Below are positions 32,647 through 41,264 of a stretch of 64,000 nucleotides of DNA, piece by piece; the first letter of the stretch is position 1, and every line of letters starts with the position of its first letter. The stretch comes from an uncultured Prevotella sp. (GTDB lineage Bacteria > Bacteroidota > Bacteroidia > Bacteroidales > Bacteroidaceae). The notes below the pieces were generated by a model. That model was not told where the DNA came from and searched no databases. It saw nothing but the letters and a program-made list of their open reading frames with translations. Position numbers and translations under genes: made by a program. The stretch spans positions 1 through 64,000 of the forward strand of contig CALUKU010000016.1 in the NCBI GenBank assembly GCA_944321295.1. Reading direction: 5' to 3'.

Positions 32647-33884
32647 AGAAAAAGAAATACCGCATACCCAAGAGATACCGCCCGCTGGCCATTGGCGGAG
32701 CGGCGGTAGCGGCCGTCATAACGTGGCTCGCGCTTACCGGCACCTCGTCAACCCTGCGCGTCAAGAGCCGCGCACTCAGCATAGGTGAGGTCAGGGCGGC
32801 GCAGTTTGACGACTACGTGAGCGTAGACGGCAGCGTGGCACCCATCCAAGTGGTGCAGATTTCGCCTGAAGAGGGCGGCATCGTGGTTGAAAAGACTCTC
32901 GAGGAAGGGGCGCACGTGAGCAAGGGCGACGTCATAATACGCCTGAGAAACTCGAACCTTGACCTTGAAATACTCAACGCCGAGAGCGAGCTTGCCGAGA
33001 AACAGAACATGCTGCGCAGCACGCAGCTGTCAATGGAGCAGGACAACCTGAACAACCGCAACGAGGCCTTGCAGCTTAAGATGGACGTGCAGGCCAAGCG
33101 GCGGGCCTTCAACCACCAGGCAGCACTATACAAGGAGGAGCTGAACTCGCGCGAAGAGTACCTTAAGGCGAAAGAAGACTACGAGCTGGCGGTGCAGAAG
33201 AACGAGCTGATAAGGCAGCGACTGGCGAAGACAAGGGAACTAAACCGCGCCCAGACGGCACAAATGACCGACGACCTGGCCTCTATGCGCAGAAACGTAG
33301 AGCTGGTGCGCGAGCGCAAGGCGAAGCTCGACGTGCGCTCGTCAATCGACGGCGAGATTGGTATTCTTGACGTTGAGCTGGGACAGAACATCGCGCCGGG
33401 ACAGAAAGTGGGCGTCGTCAACGATCTGAGCGACTACAAGGTGGAGGCGACGATTGACGAGAATTACATAGACCGCGTGCACCAGGGCCTGCAGGCCACG
33501 TTCGAGCAGAACGGTAGTAAGTATCAGTTACGCGTGCGCAAGGTGTACCCGGAAGTGCGCGAAGGGCGTTTCAAGATTGACCTAACCTTCACCGGCGCGC
33601 GGCCCAAGAACATCCGCACGGGCCAGACATACTACGTAGACCTGCAACTTGGCGAGGCCAAGAAGGCAATAATAATCCCGAAGGGCACGTTTTACAGCGT
33701 GACGGGCGGCTCGTGGATATTCGTCGTCGACAATGACGGCCGCAAGGCTTACCGCCGAAAGATAAAAATCGGACGGCAAAACCCGCTGTATTACGAGGTG
33801 CTCGAGGGCCTTGAGCCGGGCGAACGGGTGATTGTGAGCGGATATGAGAGATACAAGAACAACGACGTACTGGTGCTGGAATAA
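32631..33884 (+). CDS. HlyD/RND-type periplasmic adaptor
   Basis: A 417-residue membrane-fusion protein. One membrane anchor around residues 21-40, a lipoyl-like half (ISPEEGGIVVEKTLEEGAHV near 80), a long alpha-helical hairpin (about 105-225, rich in glutamate, glutamine and lysine), the second lipoyl half (SSIDGEIGILDVELGQNI), and beta-barrel and membrane-proximal domains (GTFYSVTGGSWIFVVD). It joins the inner-membrane permease to the TolC channel. The start overlaps the TolC gene by 16 bases, evidence of tight coupling. A 349-base gap with repeats A5 and E3 separates it from the first permease gene. Confidence 0.92.
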   Translation: MDIRLEKKKYRIPKRYRPLAIGGAAVAAVITWLALTGTSSTLRVKSRALSIGEVRAAQFDDYVSVDGSVAPIQVVQISPEEGGIVVEKTLEEGAHVSKGDVIIRLRNSNLDLEILNAESELAEKQNMLRSTQLSMEQDNLNNRNEALQLKMDVQAKRRAFNHQAALYKEELNSREEYLKAKEDYELAVQKNELIRQRLAKTRELNRAQTAQMTDDLASMRRNVELVRERKAKLDVRSSIDGEIGILDVELGQNIAPGQKVGVVNDLSDYKVEATIDENYIDRVHQGLQATFEQNGSKYQLRVRKVYPEVREGRFKIDLTFTGARPKNIRTGQTYYVDLQLGEAKKAIIIPKGTFYSVTGGSWIFVVDNDGRKAYRRKIKIGRQNPLYYEVLEGLEPGERVIVSGYERYKNNDVLVLE

Positions 33885-33929
33885 GATGAAAAGGAACAGA
33901 TAAAAGTAAAAAGGAAAACGGTAAAAAGA

Positions 33930-34017
33930 CAAAAGGCGGCAAACGGCGTTGCGAAAGCTTACCTTTCATGACGTAAAAGGCCACCTTTTAGAGGCCAAAA
34001 GACGGCCTTTTGCAAGA
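33930..34017. repeat. Family A repeat array 5
   Basis: Units with centres CTTAC, GCCAC and ACGGC at about 22-base spacing, after a degenerate first unit. Almost the same array as A6, which stands before the second permease gene. Confidence 0.8.
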
Positions 34018-34056
34018 CGGATGGTAAACTATTGATAATCAAACATATACAAAAGG

Positions 34057-34194
34057 AGCCCCACCAAACCTCCCCAAGGGGAGGCTCAAGCTTGCTTCGA
34101 TGGATGTTTAACTATAAAAAAAGAAGATGGAGAAACGGTATTCTGATAGCAAAAGCAATCAAAAGCCTCCCCTTGGGGAGGTTTGGAGGGGCTT
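34057..34194. repeat. Family E repeat copy 3
   Basis: Complete copy: AGCCCCACCAAACCTCCCC with AAGGGGAGG at the left end, CCTCCCCTTGGGGAGG and TTTGGAGGGGCTT at the right end. The interior reads GCTTGCTTCGATGGATG then an A-rich stretch. It stands 40 bases before the first permease gene, joined to A5 by TTGATAATCA. Confidence 0.88.
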
Positions 34195-34233
34195 TGAGGA
34201 TGTCGGTAGGGGACTTTAAAACATCATACAACT

Positions 34234-36621
34234 ATGGCAAAATTCAACATTAAAAGTTATATGACGTTCCTATCGAGGAACAAGGCGTACACGGCGGTCA
34301 ACGTGTTCGGCCTCGCCGTGAGCCTAATGTTCGTCATAGTAATCGGCCTTTACGCGTGGCAGGAGTTCAGCATAGACCGCCAGCACAGCAAGGCCAGCCG
34401 CATTTACGCCATAGGAACGCAATTCAAGGACTCGCCGCAGCCCATGGCCAACTGCCACCACGCAGTGTTGCGGTACATGCAGAAGCACTATCCCGAGATA
34501 GAGCTGACCTGCGGTTTCGTGAAAGGAAACCTGCGCATACCCGACCGTGGAAACACGGTCAACGCCTCGGTGCTGGAAGCCGACTCGACGTTTTTCTCGA
34601 TGTTCGACTTCAAACTGCTGCGCGGCGACCGCCGCACATGCCTCGCGCAGAAGGGCAATATTGTCGTTACAGAGGGCTTTGCGCGCCGCTTCTTCGGTAC
34701 GGACGACGTTATCGGGCGGCCAATTATTACCGAAGACAAGCTACGTTTCCGGGTAACGGGCGTGGTGCAGGACTTCGACCACACCATTATTGACAAGGAC
34801 GTGGACGCCATCATAGACTTCTCCTATCGCGAAAGGGAGAACCAAGCCGACATGGACAAGTATTTTCCGCGCTCCGTAAGCCTTGGAGGTGCAGCCGCGT
34901 TCGTGCAAGTACGCGAAGGACACGACTTCATGCAGAAGGAGAAAGACGTGCAGCGGTACTTCCAGGAGTTCTGGCCGAGGGGCAAGGACTACTTCTTCCA
35001 GTTCGAGCCCATGCTCATTCCGCTCGACAAGCTATACTTCTCCGGCTGCAATTACACCGGCGGCCTCGTCCTCGGCAACTACAAGCTGGTGAGCATATTG
35101 GCCGCCGTCGCGCTGGTAATCCTGCTCTTCTCCATAATGAACTACGTCAACCTGACCGTAGCGCAGAGCGGTTACCGCGCCCGCGAGATGGCTACGCGCC
35201 GCCTCTTCGGCTGCACCAAGAGCGGCGTAGGCGGCAACATGTTCGCCGAGTCGCTGGTGATGTGCCTGCTGTCACTCGCCATCGCCGTGGCCTTTGCAGG
35301 CGTCTTCGCGCCTTACATGGGGCGTCTGCTCGAAACGTCAATCAGCCTCAAGCCGCTCTTTAGCCCCGGAGGCTTGGCCGTAATAGCGGCCTTCGTGCTC
35401 GTGGTAAGCTTCCTCGCCGGTGTGCTTCCTGCCACAATACTGTCACGGGTGAAGCCTATCGAAGTGGTGCGCGGCACATTCACCAAGCAGACAAAGATGG
35501 TGTTCTCGCTCATTTTCATAACCATGCAGAACGTAATCACCATCACGATGCTCTCATGCGCCTTCATAATGTCGATGCAGATGCTGCATCTCACGAAGGC
35601 ACCGCTGGGTTTCAAGACGGAGAACAACCTCGTAATATACAACCGTGCGGCGTTTGCAGGCAGCGGATTAGACGTGTTCCTTGACAAGCTACGCGCCCTG
35701 CCGGAGGTCAAGGCGGCCGCTCCGTCAATAGGAAATCCGGCCGACGGCGGCAACAACAACACCATACGGCTGGAAGGAGACAAGGAGGATACCAGCTTCC
35801 AGATGTTCACCGCCACACCTGAATTTATGAAAATATACGGCATTACGCTGAAACATGACCTGCACGCCGAGGGCGACAGCATACTGTACATGAACGACCT
35901 GGCCCTCAAGGCGTTCCACATGAAGCCGACGGACACGCACATGAGCGACAGGTATGACCACGGTTACTTCTGGCGTTTCCCTAAAAACCCGACGCTCGGA
36001 GGCGTCATCAACGACATACGCCTGCGCAACATACTAGAAGAGCAGCAGCCCATAATGCTCCTGATAACAAAGAAGATGGTAGAGCCGTGGGTGGTTTCGG
36101 TGCAGGTGGAGGGCGACCCTGTGGAGGCTTACGCCAAAATCAAGGACATCTATAATGAGGTGTTTCACGAGGAGTTAGAGCAATATTGGCCGCCGTTCGT
36201 TGACAAGCAGGTGGAAGTATATTTCGAAGACGAGCTTCGCACTAGTAAAATCGTTTCGCTCTTCGCCTTCGTCGCCATAGTAATATCGCTGCTCGGACTT
36301 GTCGCAATGTCAACTTACTTCATACAGCAAAGGGCTAAAGAGATAGCCATACGCAAGGTGTTCGGATCTACGGGCAACCAGGTGCGCCGCAGGTTAATCC
36401 GCACTTTCCTCGTATATGTTGCCGTGGCGTTCGTCATAGCTGTGCCGATAGTAGTCCACTTCATGGGCAACTGGATAGAGCAATACAACTACCGCATAAC
36501 GTGGTGGCCGTGGATTATAGCGGCAGGAGCGGCGGTCATGGCGATAAGCTACGCCGCGGTGGCCGTGCAGAGCCGGGCGGCGGCAAACGAAAATCCGGTG
36601 AAGAACATCAGGCAGGAATAA
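34234..36621 (+). CDS. FtsX-family ABC transporter permease, first copy
   Basis: A 795-residue MacB/FtsX-type permease. An N-terminal helix (YTAVNVFGLAVSLMFVIVIGLY) is followed by a periplasmic core (about 50-280), a three-helix FtsX block (about 285-425, with IMNYVNLTVAQSGYRAREMATRRLFG), a second periplasmic core and a second FtsX block at the end (ISLLGLVAMSTYFIQQRAKEIAIRKVFG, then two helices). This two-block layout is usual for Bacteroidetes exporters. It would use the ATPase encoded downstream and pass the substrate, or mechanical force, to the HlyD/TolC parts. A paralogue follows after repeats; they probably form a heterodimer. Confidence 0.9.
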   Translation: MAKFNIKSYMTFLSRNKAYTAVNVFGLAVSLMFVIVIGLYAWQEFSIDRQHSKASRIYAIGTQFKDSPQPMANCHHAVLRYMQKHYPEIELTCGFVKGNLRIPDRGNTVNASVLEADSTFFSMFDFKLLRGDRRTCLAQKGNIVVTEGFARRFFGTDDVIGRPIITEDKLRFRVTGVVQDFDHTIIDKDVDAIIDFSYRERENQADMDKYFPRSVSLGGAAAFVQVREGHDFMQKEKDVQRYFQEFWPRGKDYFFQFEPMLIPLDKLYFSGCNYTGGLVLGNYKLVSILAAVALVILLFSIMNYVNLTVAQSGYRAREMATRRLFGCTKSGVGGNMFAESLVMCLLSLAIAVAFAGVFAPYMGRLLETSISLKPLFSPGGLAVIAAFVLVVSFLAGVLPATILSRVKPIEVVRGTFTKQTKMVFSLIFITMQNVITITMLSCAFIMSMQMLHLTKAPLGFKTENNLVIYNRAAFAGSGLDVFLDKLRALPEVKAAAPSIGNPADGGNNNTIRLEGDKEDTSFQMFTATPEFMKIYGITLKHDLHAEGDSILYMNDLALKAFHMKPTDTHMSDRYDHGYFWRFPKNPTLGGVINDIRLRNILEEQQPIMLLITKKMVEPWVVSVQVEGDPVEAYAKIKDIYNEVFHEELEQYWPPFVDKQVEVYFEDELRTSKIVSLFAFVAIVISLLGLVAMSTYFIQQRAKEIAIRKVFGSTGNQVRRRLIRTFLVYVAVAFVIAVPIVVHFMGNWIEQYNYRITWWPWIIAAGAAVMAISYAAVAVQSRAAANENPVKNIRQE

Positions 36622-36627
36622 AGAAAA

Positions 36628-36765
36628 AGCCCCACCAGACCTCCCCAAAGGGAGGCTCAAGCTTGCTTCGATGGATGTTTAACTATAAAAAAAGAAGATG
36701 GAAAAACGGTATTCTGATAGCAAAAGCAACCCAAAGCCTCCCATGGGGAAGGTTGGGCGTGGCTT
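36628..36765. repeat. Family E repeat copy 4
   Basis: Starts six bases after the stop codon of the first permease. AGCCCCACCAGACCTCCCC to GGGGAAGGTTGGGCGTGGCTT, with an interior nearly identical to copy 3. Confidence 0.88.
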
Positions 36766-36785
36766 CGGGGTAATTGGGTTGGACT

Positions 36786-36877
36786 GCAAAAGACGGCAAA
36801 CGGCGTTGCGAAAGCTTACCTTTCATGACGTAAAAGGCCACCTTTCAGAGGCCAAAAGGCAAGCTTTTGCAAGACGG
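36786..36877. repeat. Family A repeat array 6
   Basis: Units with centres CTTAC, GCCAC and GCAAG. It matches A5 base for base over most of its length and keeps the same orientation to the following permease gene. The 433-base gap between the permeases consists of E4, A6 and E5. Confidence 0.8.
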
Positions 36878-36914
36878 AAGGTAAACTATTGATAATCAGA
36901 TAGATACAAAAGGA

Positions 36915-37027
36915 ACCCCACCAAACCTCCCCAAGGGGAGGCTCAAGCTTGCTTCGATGGATGAAACATTGGATTTCAACCGCAAAGGTCATCAAAAGCC
37001 TCCCCTTGGGGAGGTTTGGAGGGGCTT
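36915..37027. repeat. Family E repeat copy 5
   Basis: Both ends match copy 3 (CACCAAACCTCCCCAAGGGG at the left, CCTCCCCTTGGGGAGG at the right), but the middle is shorter and different, which suggests an internal deletion or replacement. Ends 28 bases before the second permease gene. Confidence 0.88.
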
Positions 37028-37054
37028 CTAAATATTAAAAAAATAATAACAAAT

Positions 37055-39412
37055 ATGTCAAACTTCAATCTTAAAAGCTACTTCACGTTCCTGTCGAGGA
37101 ACAAGGCCTACACGGCTGTGAACGTCTTCGGACTGGCCGTCAGCCTGATGTTCGTCATAATAATCGGCGTGTACACATGGCAGGAAGTAAGCGTAAACAG
37201 CCAGCACCGCGATGCCGACCGCATATATAACATCGGTAATCAAGGCGGCGACAAAGGCTCAGGCATGGCCAACAGCCATCACTACGTGCTGCGTTACCTA
37301 AAAGACAAATACCCGGAAGTAGAGCTGACATGCGGCTTTGCGGCAGGAGGCCTGAAGCTGAAAGACAAGAACGGCTACACCAACGCCTACGTCCTGACTT
37401 CCGACTCGACGTTCTTCAGCATGTTCGACTTCCCGCTGTTGCGCGGCAACCGCGCCACATGCCTCATGCAGAAGGGCAACATCGTGCTGACGGAGAGCTT
37501 CGCACGCCGCATGTTCGGCACGATAGACGTCGTCGGACGCACCATGACAACCGTCGACAACACGCATTTCAGGGTGACGGGCGTCGTGGCCGACTTCGAC
37601 AACACCATCATCGACAAGAGCGTACAAGGCATTATCGACTTCTCGTTCAACGAAAACCCATTCAACAAGGACGAGTATTTCCCGAAGTATATCAACTCTT
37701 GCGGTTCGACAATATTCGCCAAAGTGCACGAAGGCTGCGACCTGAAGACCAAGAAAAAGGAGATTGACGAATTTTTCAAGAAGTGGTTCATGGACGGCCG
37801 TTGCGTCATAACCCGCCTTGACAAGCTGTATTTCTCTGACCTTGACGCTCTTCACCTGCAAATCGGCAACTACACGCTGGTGAAGGTTCTCTTCACCGTA
37901 GGACTGGTGATACTGCTCTTCTCGATAATGAACTACGTCAACCTGACCGTAGCCCAGAGCGGTTACCGCGCGCGTGAGATGGCCACGCGCCGCCTCTTCG
38001 GCTGCCGTAAGAGCGCCGTAGGCCTGAACATGTTCGCCGAATCGCTGGTGATGTGCGTAATATCACTGGCCGTAGCCATTGCCCTGGCATACGTCTTAGC
38101 CCCTTACGCCGGCAGGCTGCTCGACACGAAGCTTGACCTCGGCGTGCTGACCCGACCATTCACACTGGCCGCAATCGCAACGCTGATATTGGCGGTGAGC
38201 CTCGTTGCGGGGCTGCTTCCGGCCACAATACTGTCGAAGGTGAAGCCCATCGAGGTTGTGCGCGGCACGTTCCGCACGAAGACGAAGATGGTGTTCTCAC
38301 GCATATTCATAACCGTGCAGAACGTGATAACCATCGTCATGCTGGCCTGCTCAGTCATAATGTCGATGCAAATGCTGCACCTCATAAAGGCACCGCTGGG
38401 CTTCAACACGGAGAACGTCATCAACATAGAGTATTCAGATGGCAACATCAGCGTGCTGTCAAAAACGTTTGAAGACCGCCTGCGCGCCCTGCCGTTCGTC
38501 AAGGCCGTAGCCCAATCACAAGGAACGCCGGCCAACGGCGGCAACAACGCTATCACAAGATTCGACGGAGAGAAATCGCCAAGCTCGTTCCAGTTTATCA
38601 ACGCCACGCCCGAACTCTTGAAAATATACGGCCTGAAACTGAAAACCGACATGCACGTCAAGGGCGACAGCATTGTCTACATTAATGAAAAGGCTATGAA
38701 GCAGCTGAAGATGAAACCTACGGACACACACCTAAACAACAGGTACAGGCGAATAAGATACAGTTACTTAGGCCGTAACCCGCGGCTGGGAGGCATCGTA
38801 AGCGACTTCCGCATACGCAACATACTTGTAGAACCGTGCGCAATGATAATACAGCTGTGCAACAAGGTGGAGGCGCCTTGGGAGGTGTCGATACTCGTTG
38901 AGGGCGACCCTGTGGAGGCATACGCCAAAATAAAGAAGGTATATAGAGAGGTTTTTCACGAAGACGTGACAGAATATTCAGACCCGTTCGTAGACAAACA
39001 GGTGGAGGCTTATTTTGAAAAGGAAATACAAACGACAAAGATCGTGTCGCTGTTCGCCGTCGTAGCCATCATCATCTCCATGCTCGGACTGGTGGCAATG
39101 TCGACATACTTCATACAGCAACGCGCGAGGGAGATAGCCATACGCAAGGTGTTCGGCTCTACGGGCAACCAGGTGCGCCGCCAGCTGATAAGCACTTTCA
39201 TGACATACGTTGCCGTGGCGTTCGTCATAGCAGTGCCGATAGTAGCCCACTTCATGGGCAACTGGATAGAGCAATACAACTACCGCATAACGTGGTGGCC
39301 GTGGATTATCGCGGCTGGAGCGGCGGTCATGGCGATAAGCTACGCCGCGGTGGCCATACAGAGCCGGGCGGCGGCAAACGAAAACCCAGTGAAGAACATC
39401 AGGCAAGAATAA
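37055..39412 (+). CDS. FtsX-family ABC transporter permease, second copy
   Basis: A 785-residue paralogue of the preceding permease with the same order of parts: N-terminal helix (YTAVNVFGLAVSLMFVIIIG), first periplasmic core, FtsX block with the same IMNYVNLTVAQSGYRAREMA stretch, second core and second FtsX block. The start is the ATG giving MSNFNLKSYFTF, equal to the first copy; the frame extends 13 codons further up into repeat E5. The two genes are most alike in membrane regions and at the 3' end, where about 200 bases are nearly identical, while the periplasmic parts differ more. Probably a heterodimer with the first copy. Confidence 0.9.
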   Translation: MSNFNLKSYFTFLSRNKAYTAVNVFGLAVSLMFVIIIGVYTWQEVSVNSQHRDADRIYNIGNQGGDKGSGMANSHHYVLRYLKDKYPEVELTCGFAAGGLKLKDKNGYTNAYVLTSDSTFFSMFDFPLLRGNRATCLMQKGNIVLTESFARRMFGTIDVVGRTMTTVDNTHFRVTGVVADFDNTIIDKSVQGIIDFSFNENPFNKDEYFPKYINSCGSTIFAKVHEGCDLKTKKKEIDEFFKKWFMDGRCVITRLDKLYFSDLDALHLQIGNYTLVKVLFTVGLVILLFSIMNYVNLTVAQSGYRAREMATRRLFGCRKSAVGLNMFAESLVMCVISLAVAIALAYVLAPYAGRLLDTKLDLGVLTRPFTLAAIATLILAVSLVAGLLPATILSKVKPIEVVRGTFRTKTKMVFSRIFITVQNVITIVMLACSVIMSMQMLHLIKAPLGFNTENVINIEYSDGNISVLSKTFEDRLRALPFVKAVAQSQGTPANGGNNAITRFDGEKSPSSFQFINATPELLKIYGLKLKTDMHVKGDSIVYINEKAMKQLKMKPTDTHLNNRYRRIRYSYLGRNPRLGGIVSDFRIRNILVEPCAMIIQLCNKVEAPWEVSILVEGDPVEAYAKIKKVYREVFHEDVTEYSDPFVDKQVEAYFEKEIQTTKIVSLFAVVAIIISMLGLVAMSTYFIQQRAREIAIRKVFGSTGNQVRRQLISTFMTYVAVAFVIAVPIVAHFMGNWIEQYNYRITWWPWIIAAGAAVMAISYAAVAIQSRAAANENPVKNIRQE

Positions 39413-39417
39413 AGGAA

Positions 39418-39468
39418 AAGCCCCTCATAACCTCTTCGAAGGGAGGCTCGGGGCTTGCTTCGATGGAT
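39418..39468. repeat. Family E repeat copy 6 (partial)
   Basis: Left end only: AGCCCCTCATAACCTCTTCG, GGGAGGCTC and GCTTGCTTCGATGGAT. Starts six bases after the second permease stop, as copy 4 does after the first. Confidence 0.75.
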
Positions 39469-39504
39469 AAAATAACAACCGTAAAACCATAAAACCTCAG
39501 ATAT

Positions 39505-40167
39505 ATGATTAAAGTAGACAACCTAAGTAAATCGTTCCGCACGGAAGAGGTGGAAACGATAGCGCTCGACAACGTATCACTAAGCGTTGACGACGGCGAG
39601 TTTGTGTCGATAATGGGCCCTTCGGGCTGCGGCAAGTCAACCCTGCTAAACATCCTCGGACTGCTTGACAACCCCACGGACGGACAATACTGGCTGGACG
39701 GCCAGGAGGTGGGCAAGCTCAAGGAGAAAGACCGCACGAACGCGAGGAAGGGCAAAATAGGCTTCGTGTTCCAGAGCTTCAACCTCATTGACGAGCTTAA
39801 CGTCGAAGAAAACATTGAGCTGCCGCTGACCTATCTCGACATGGGGCGCGCCGAGCGCAAGCAGAAAGTGCAGGAGGTGATGAAACGCATGGGCATAAGC
39901 CACAGGGCCAAACACTTCCCGCACCAGCTGTCGGGCGGGCAACAGCAGCGCGTGGCGATAGCCCGCGCGGTGGTGTTCGGGCCGAAAATGATTCTCGCCG
40001 ACGAGCCGACGGGCAACCTCGACTCGAAAAACGGCTCCGGCGTGATGGGCCTGCTGACCGAGCTTAACCAAGAAGGCACCACCATAGTGATGGTGACACA
40101 CAACGAGCACGACGCCCGCATAGCCCACAGGACGATAAACCTGTTTGACGGAAGAATCGTAGAATGA
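39505..40167 (+). CDS. ABC transporter ATPase, MacB/LolD-like
   Basis: A 220-residue ATPase: Walker [10 protein letters not shown] (about residue 37), Q-loop FQSFNLIDE, signature [14 protein letters not shown], Walker [13 protein letters not shown] and the switch histidine in [13 protein letters not shown]. It belongs to the MacB/LolD/FtsE group that works with FtsX-type permeases. As the last gene of the efflux operon it should power both permeases from the cytoplasmic side. Together with the TolC and HlyD proteins this makes a MacAB-TolC-like machine that could export drugs, peptides or lipids; nothing in the sequence names the substrate. Confidence 0.94.
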   Translation: MIKVDNLSKSFRTEEVETIALDNVSLSVDDGEFVSIMGPSGCGKSTLLNILGLLDNPTDGQYWLDGQEVGKLKEKDRTNARKGKIGFVFQSFNLIDELNVEENIELPLTYLDMGRAERKQKVQEVMKRMGISHRAKHFPHQLSGGQQQRVAIARAVVFGPKMILADEPTGNLDSKNGSGVMGLLTELNQEGTTIVMVTHNEHDARIAHRTINLFDGRIVE

Positions 40168-40170
40168 ACC

Positions 40171-40254
40171 GCAAGAGGCAACCTTTTACGTTCCGAAAGC
40201 TTACCTTTTACACCGCAAAAGGTAAGCTTTCGCACGTTAAAAGGCTGCCTTTTA
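40171..40254. repeat. Family A repeat array 7
   Basis: Four units. Units 2 and 3 (GAAAGCTTACCTTTT and AAAAGGTAAGCTTTC) are exact reverse complements; units 1 and 4 are nearly so. The array thus forms a nested double hairpin after the last efflux gene. The remaining bases to 40422 show nothing else. Confidence 0.85.
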
Positions 40255-40422
40255 TAACACACTGATTATCAAACCGTTACACGACCTATTGCAAACAACA
40301 TGAAAGAAAGCCCGAACCTGCCGCAAAGAAGGCGCGCGACAATGGCCGCGGCGGCGGCTCGACAAGCGGCGGCGGGATTAATCGTGTGCGCAAACAAATA
40401 TTCCACTTTTTGAAAGAATTAT

Positions 40423-40453
40423 ATTGCCCAATCAGTGTTTTTTCTTAACTTTG
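40423..40453 (+). promoter_or_regulatory. Promoter of purH and possibly the mre genes
   Basis: ATTG (40423-40426, one mismatch), 19 bases, TAACTTTG (40446-40453), 30 bases before the purH start. Confidence 0.65.
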
Positions 40454-40483
40454 CAGCCTAAAACTAATTAGTTTACCAAAGAA

Positions 40484-41077
40484 ATGGCCGGAACAAAAAA
40501 AATCAAGACAGCCCTTGTTTCTGTATTCCACAAAGACGGGCTTGACGAGCTGCTTGCAAAGCTCAACGCTGAAGGTGTTAAATTCTTATCAACGGGCGGA
40601 ACCCAGAAGTTTATCGAATCACTCGGCTACGAGTGCCAGACGGTGGAAAGCGTCACGACGTATCCCTCGATACTCGGCGGCCGCGTGAAGACGCTGCACC
40701 CGAAAGTATTCGGAGGCATACTGGGACGCCGCGACAACGAGGGCGACCGCGAACAGATGAAGCAATACGAGATACCCGAAATCGACCTCGTAATAGTAGA
40801 CCTGTACCCCTTCGAGCAGACCGTGGCAAGCGGAGCTTCGGAGGCTGACATCATAGAAAAGATTGACATAGGCGGAATATCGCTGATACGCGCCGGAGCA
40901 AAGAACTTCAACGACGTGGTAATCGTGCCGAGCAAGGCCGAGTACGGCGTGCTGCTCGACATACTCAACAAGAAGGGCGCCGTGACCGACATCGAAGACC
41001 GACGCATGCTTGCGGCACGCGCCTTCGGCGTAAGCAGCCACTATGACACGGCAATACACAACTGGTTCAATTCATAA
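40484..41077 (+). CDS. purH: IMP cyclohydrolase domain of PurH (no formyltransferase domain)
   Basis: A 197-residue protein that corresponds to the N-terminal MGS-type domain of PurH, which closes the ring of FAICAR to IMP in the last step of purine synthesis. Seen: KTALVSVFHKDGLDE, FLSTGGT, PSILGGRVKTLHPKVFGG and DIGGISLIRAGAKN. Usual PurH has about 510-530 residues with a C-terminal AICAR formyltransferase domain. Here the frame stops just after SSHYDTAIHNWF, the domain boundary, and the stop codon lies at the edge of a repeat element. Either the enzyme is naturally split with the other half elsewhere, or it was cut by the repeat. The gene precedes the mre operon, as in other Bacteroidales. 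Confidence 0.88.
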   Translation: MAGTKKIKTALVSVFHKDGLDELLAKLNAEGVKFLSTGGTQKFIESLGYECQTVESVTTYPSILGGRVKTLHPKVFGGILGRRDNEGDREQMKQYEIPEIDLVIVDLYPFEQTVASGASEADIIEKIDIGGISLIRAGAKNFNDVVIVPSKAEYGVLLDILNKKGAVTDIEDRRMLAARAFGVSSHYDTAIHNWFNS

Positions 41078-41188
41078 TTCATAATGCATAATTCATAATC
41101 GGGCTGACGCCGTGATGCGCTTTGCCTCCCGATTATGAATTGTGCATTATGAATTATACCCTAACAAAGGCGTCAGCCCGATTATGAA
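41078..41188. repeat. Inverted-repeat element with alternative pairings
   Basis: Starts at the purH stop codon. The left arm (41078-41111) can pair with 41128-41153 (26 bases, one wobble) or with 41169-41188 (20 bases, perfect), but not both at once. Further TTATGAATTGTG pieces follow up to 41240. Built from repeats of ATTCATAAT. Confidence 0.75.
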
Positions 41189-41264
41189 CTGAAAGTCGGC
41201 GCATAGCCAATTATGAATTGTGAAACGAAGTTCGGCGAAAGCCAATTTATGAAATTAGAAAGTT

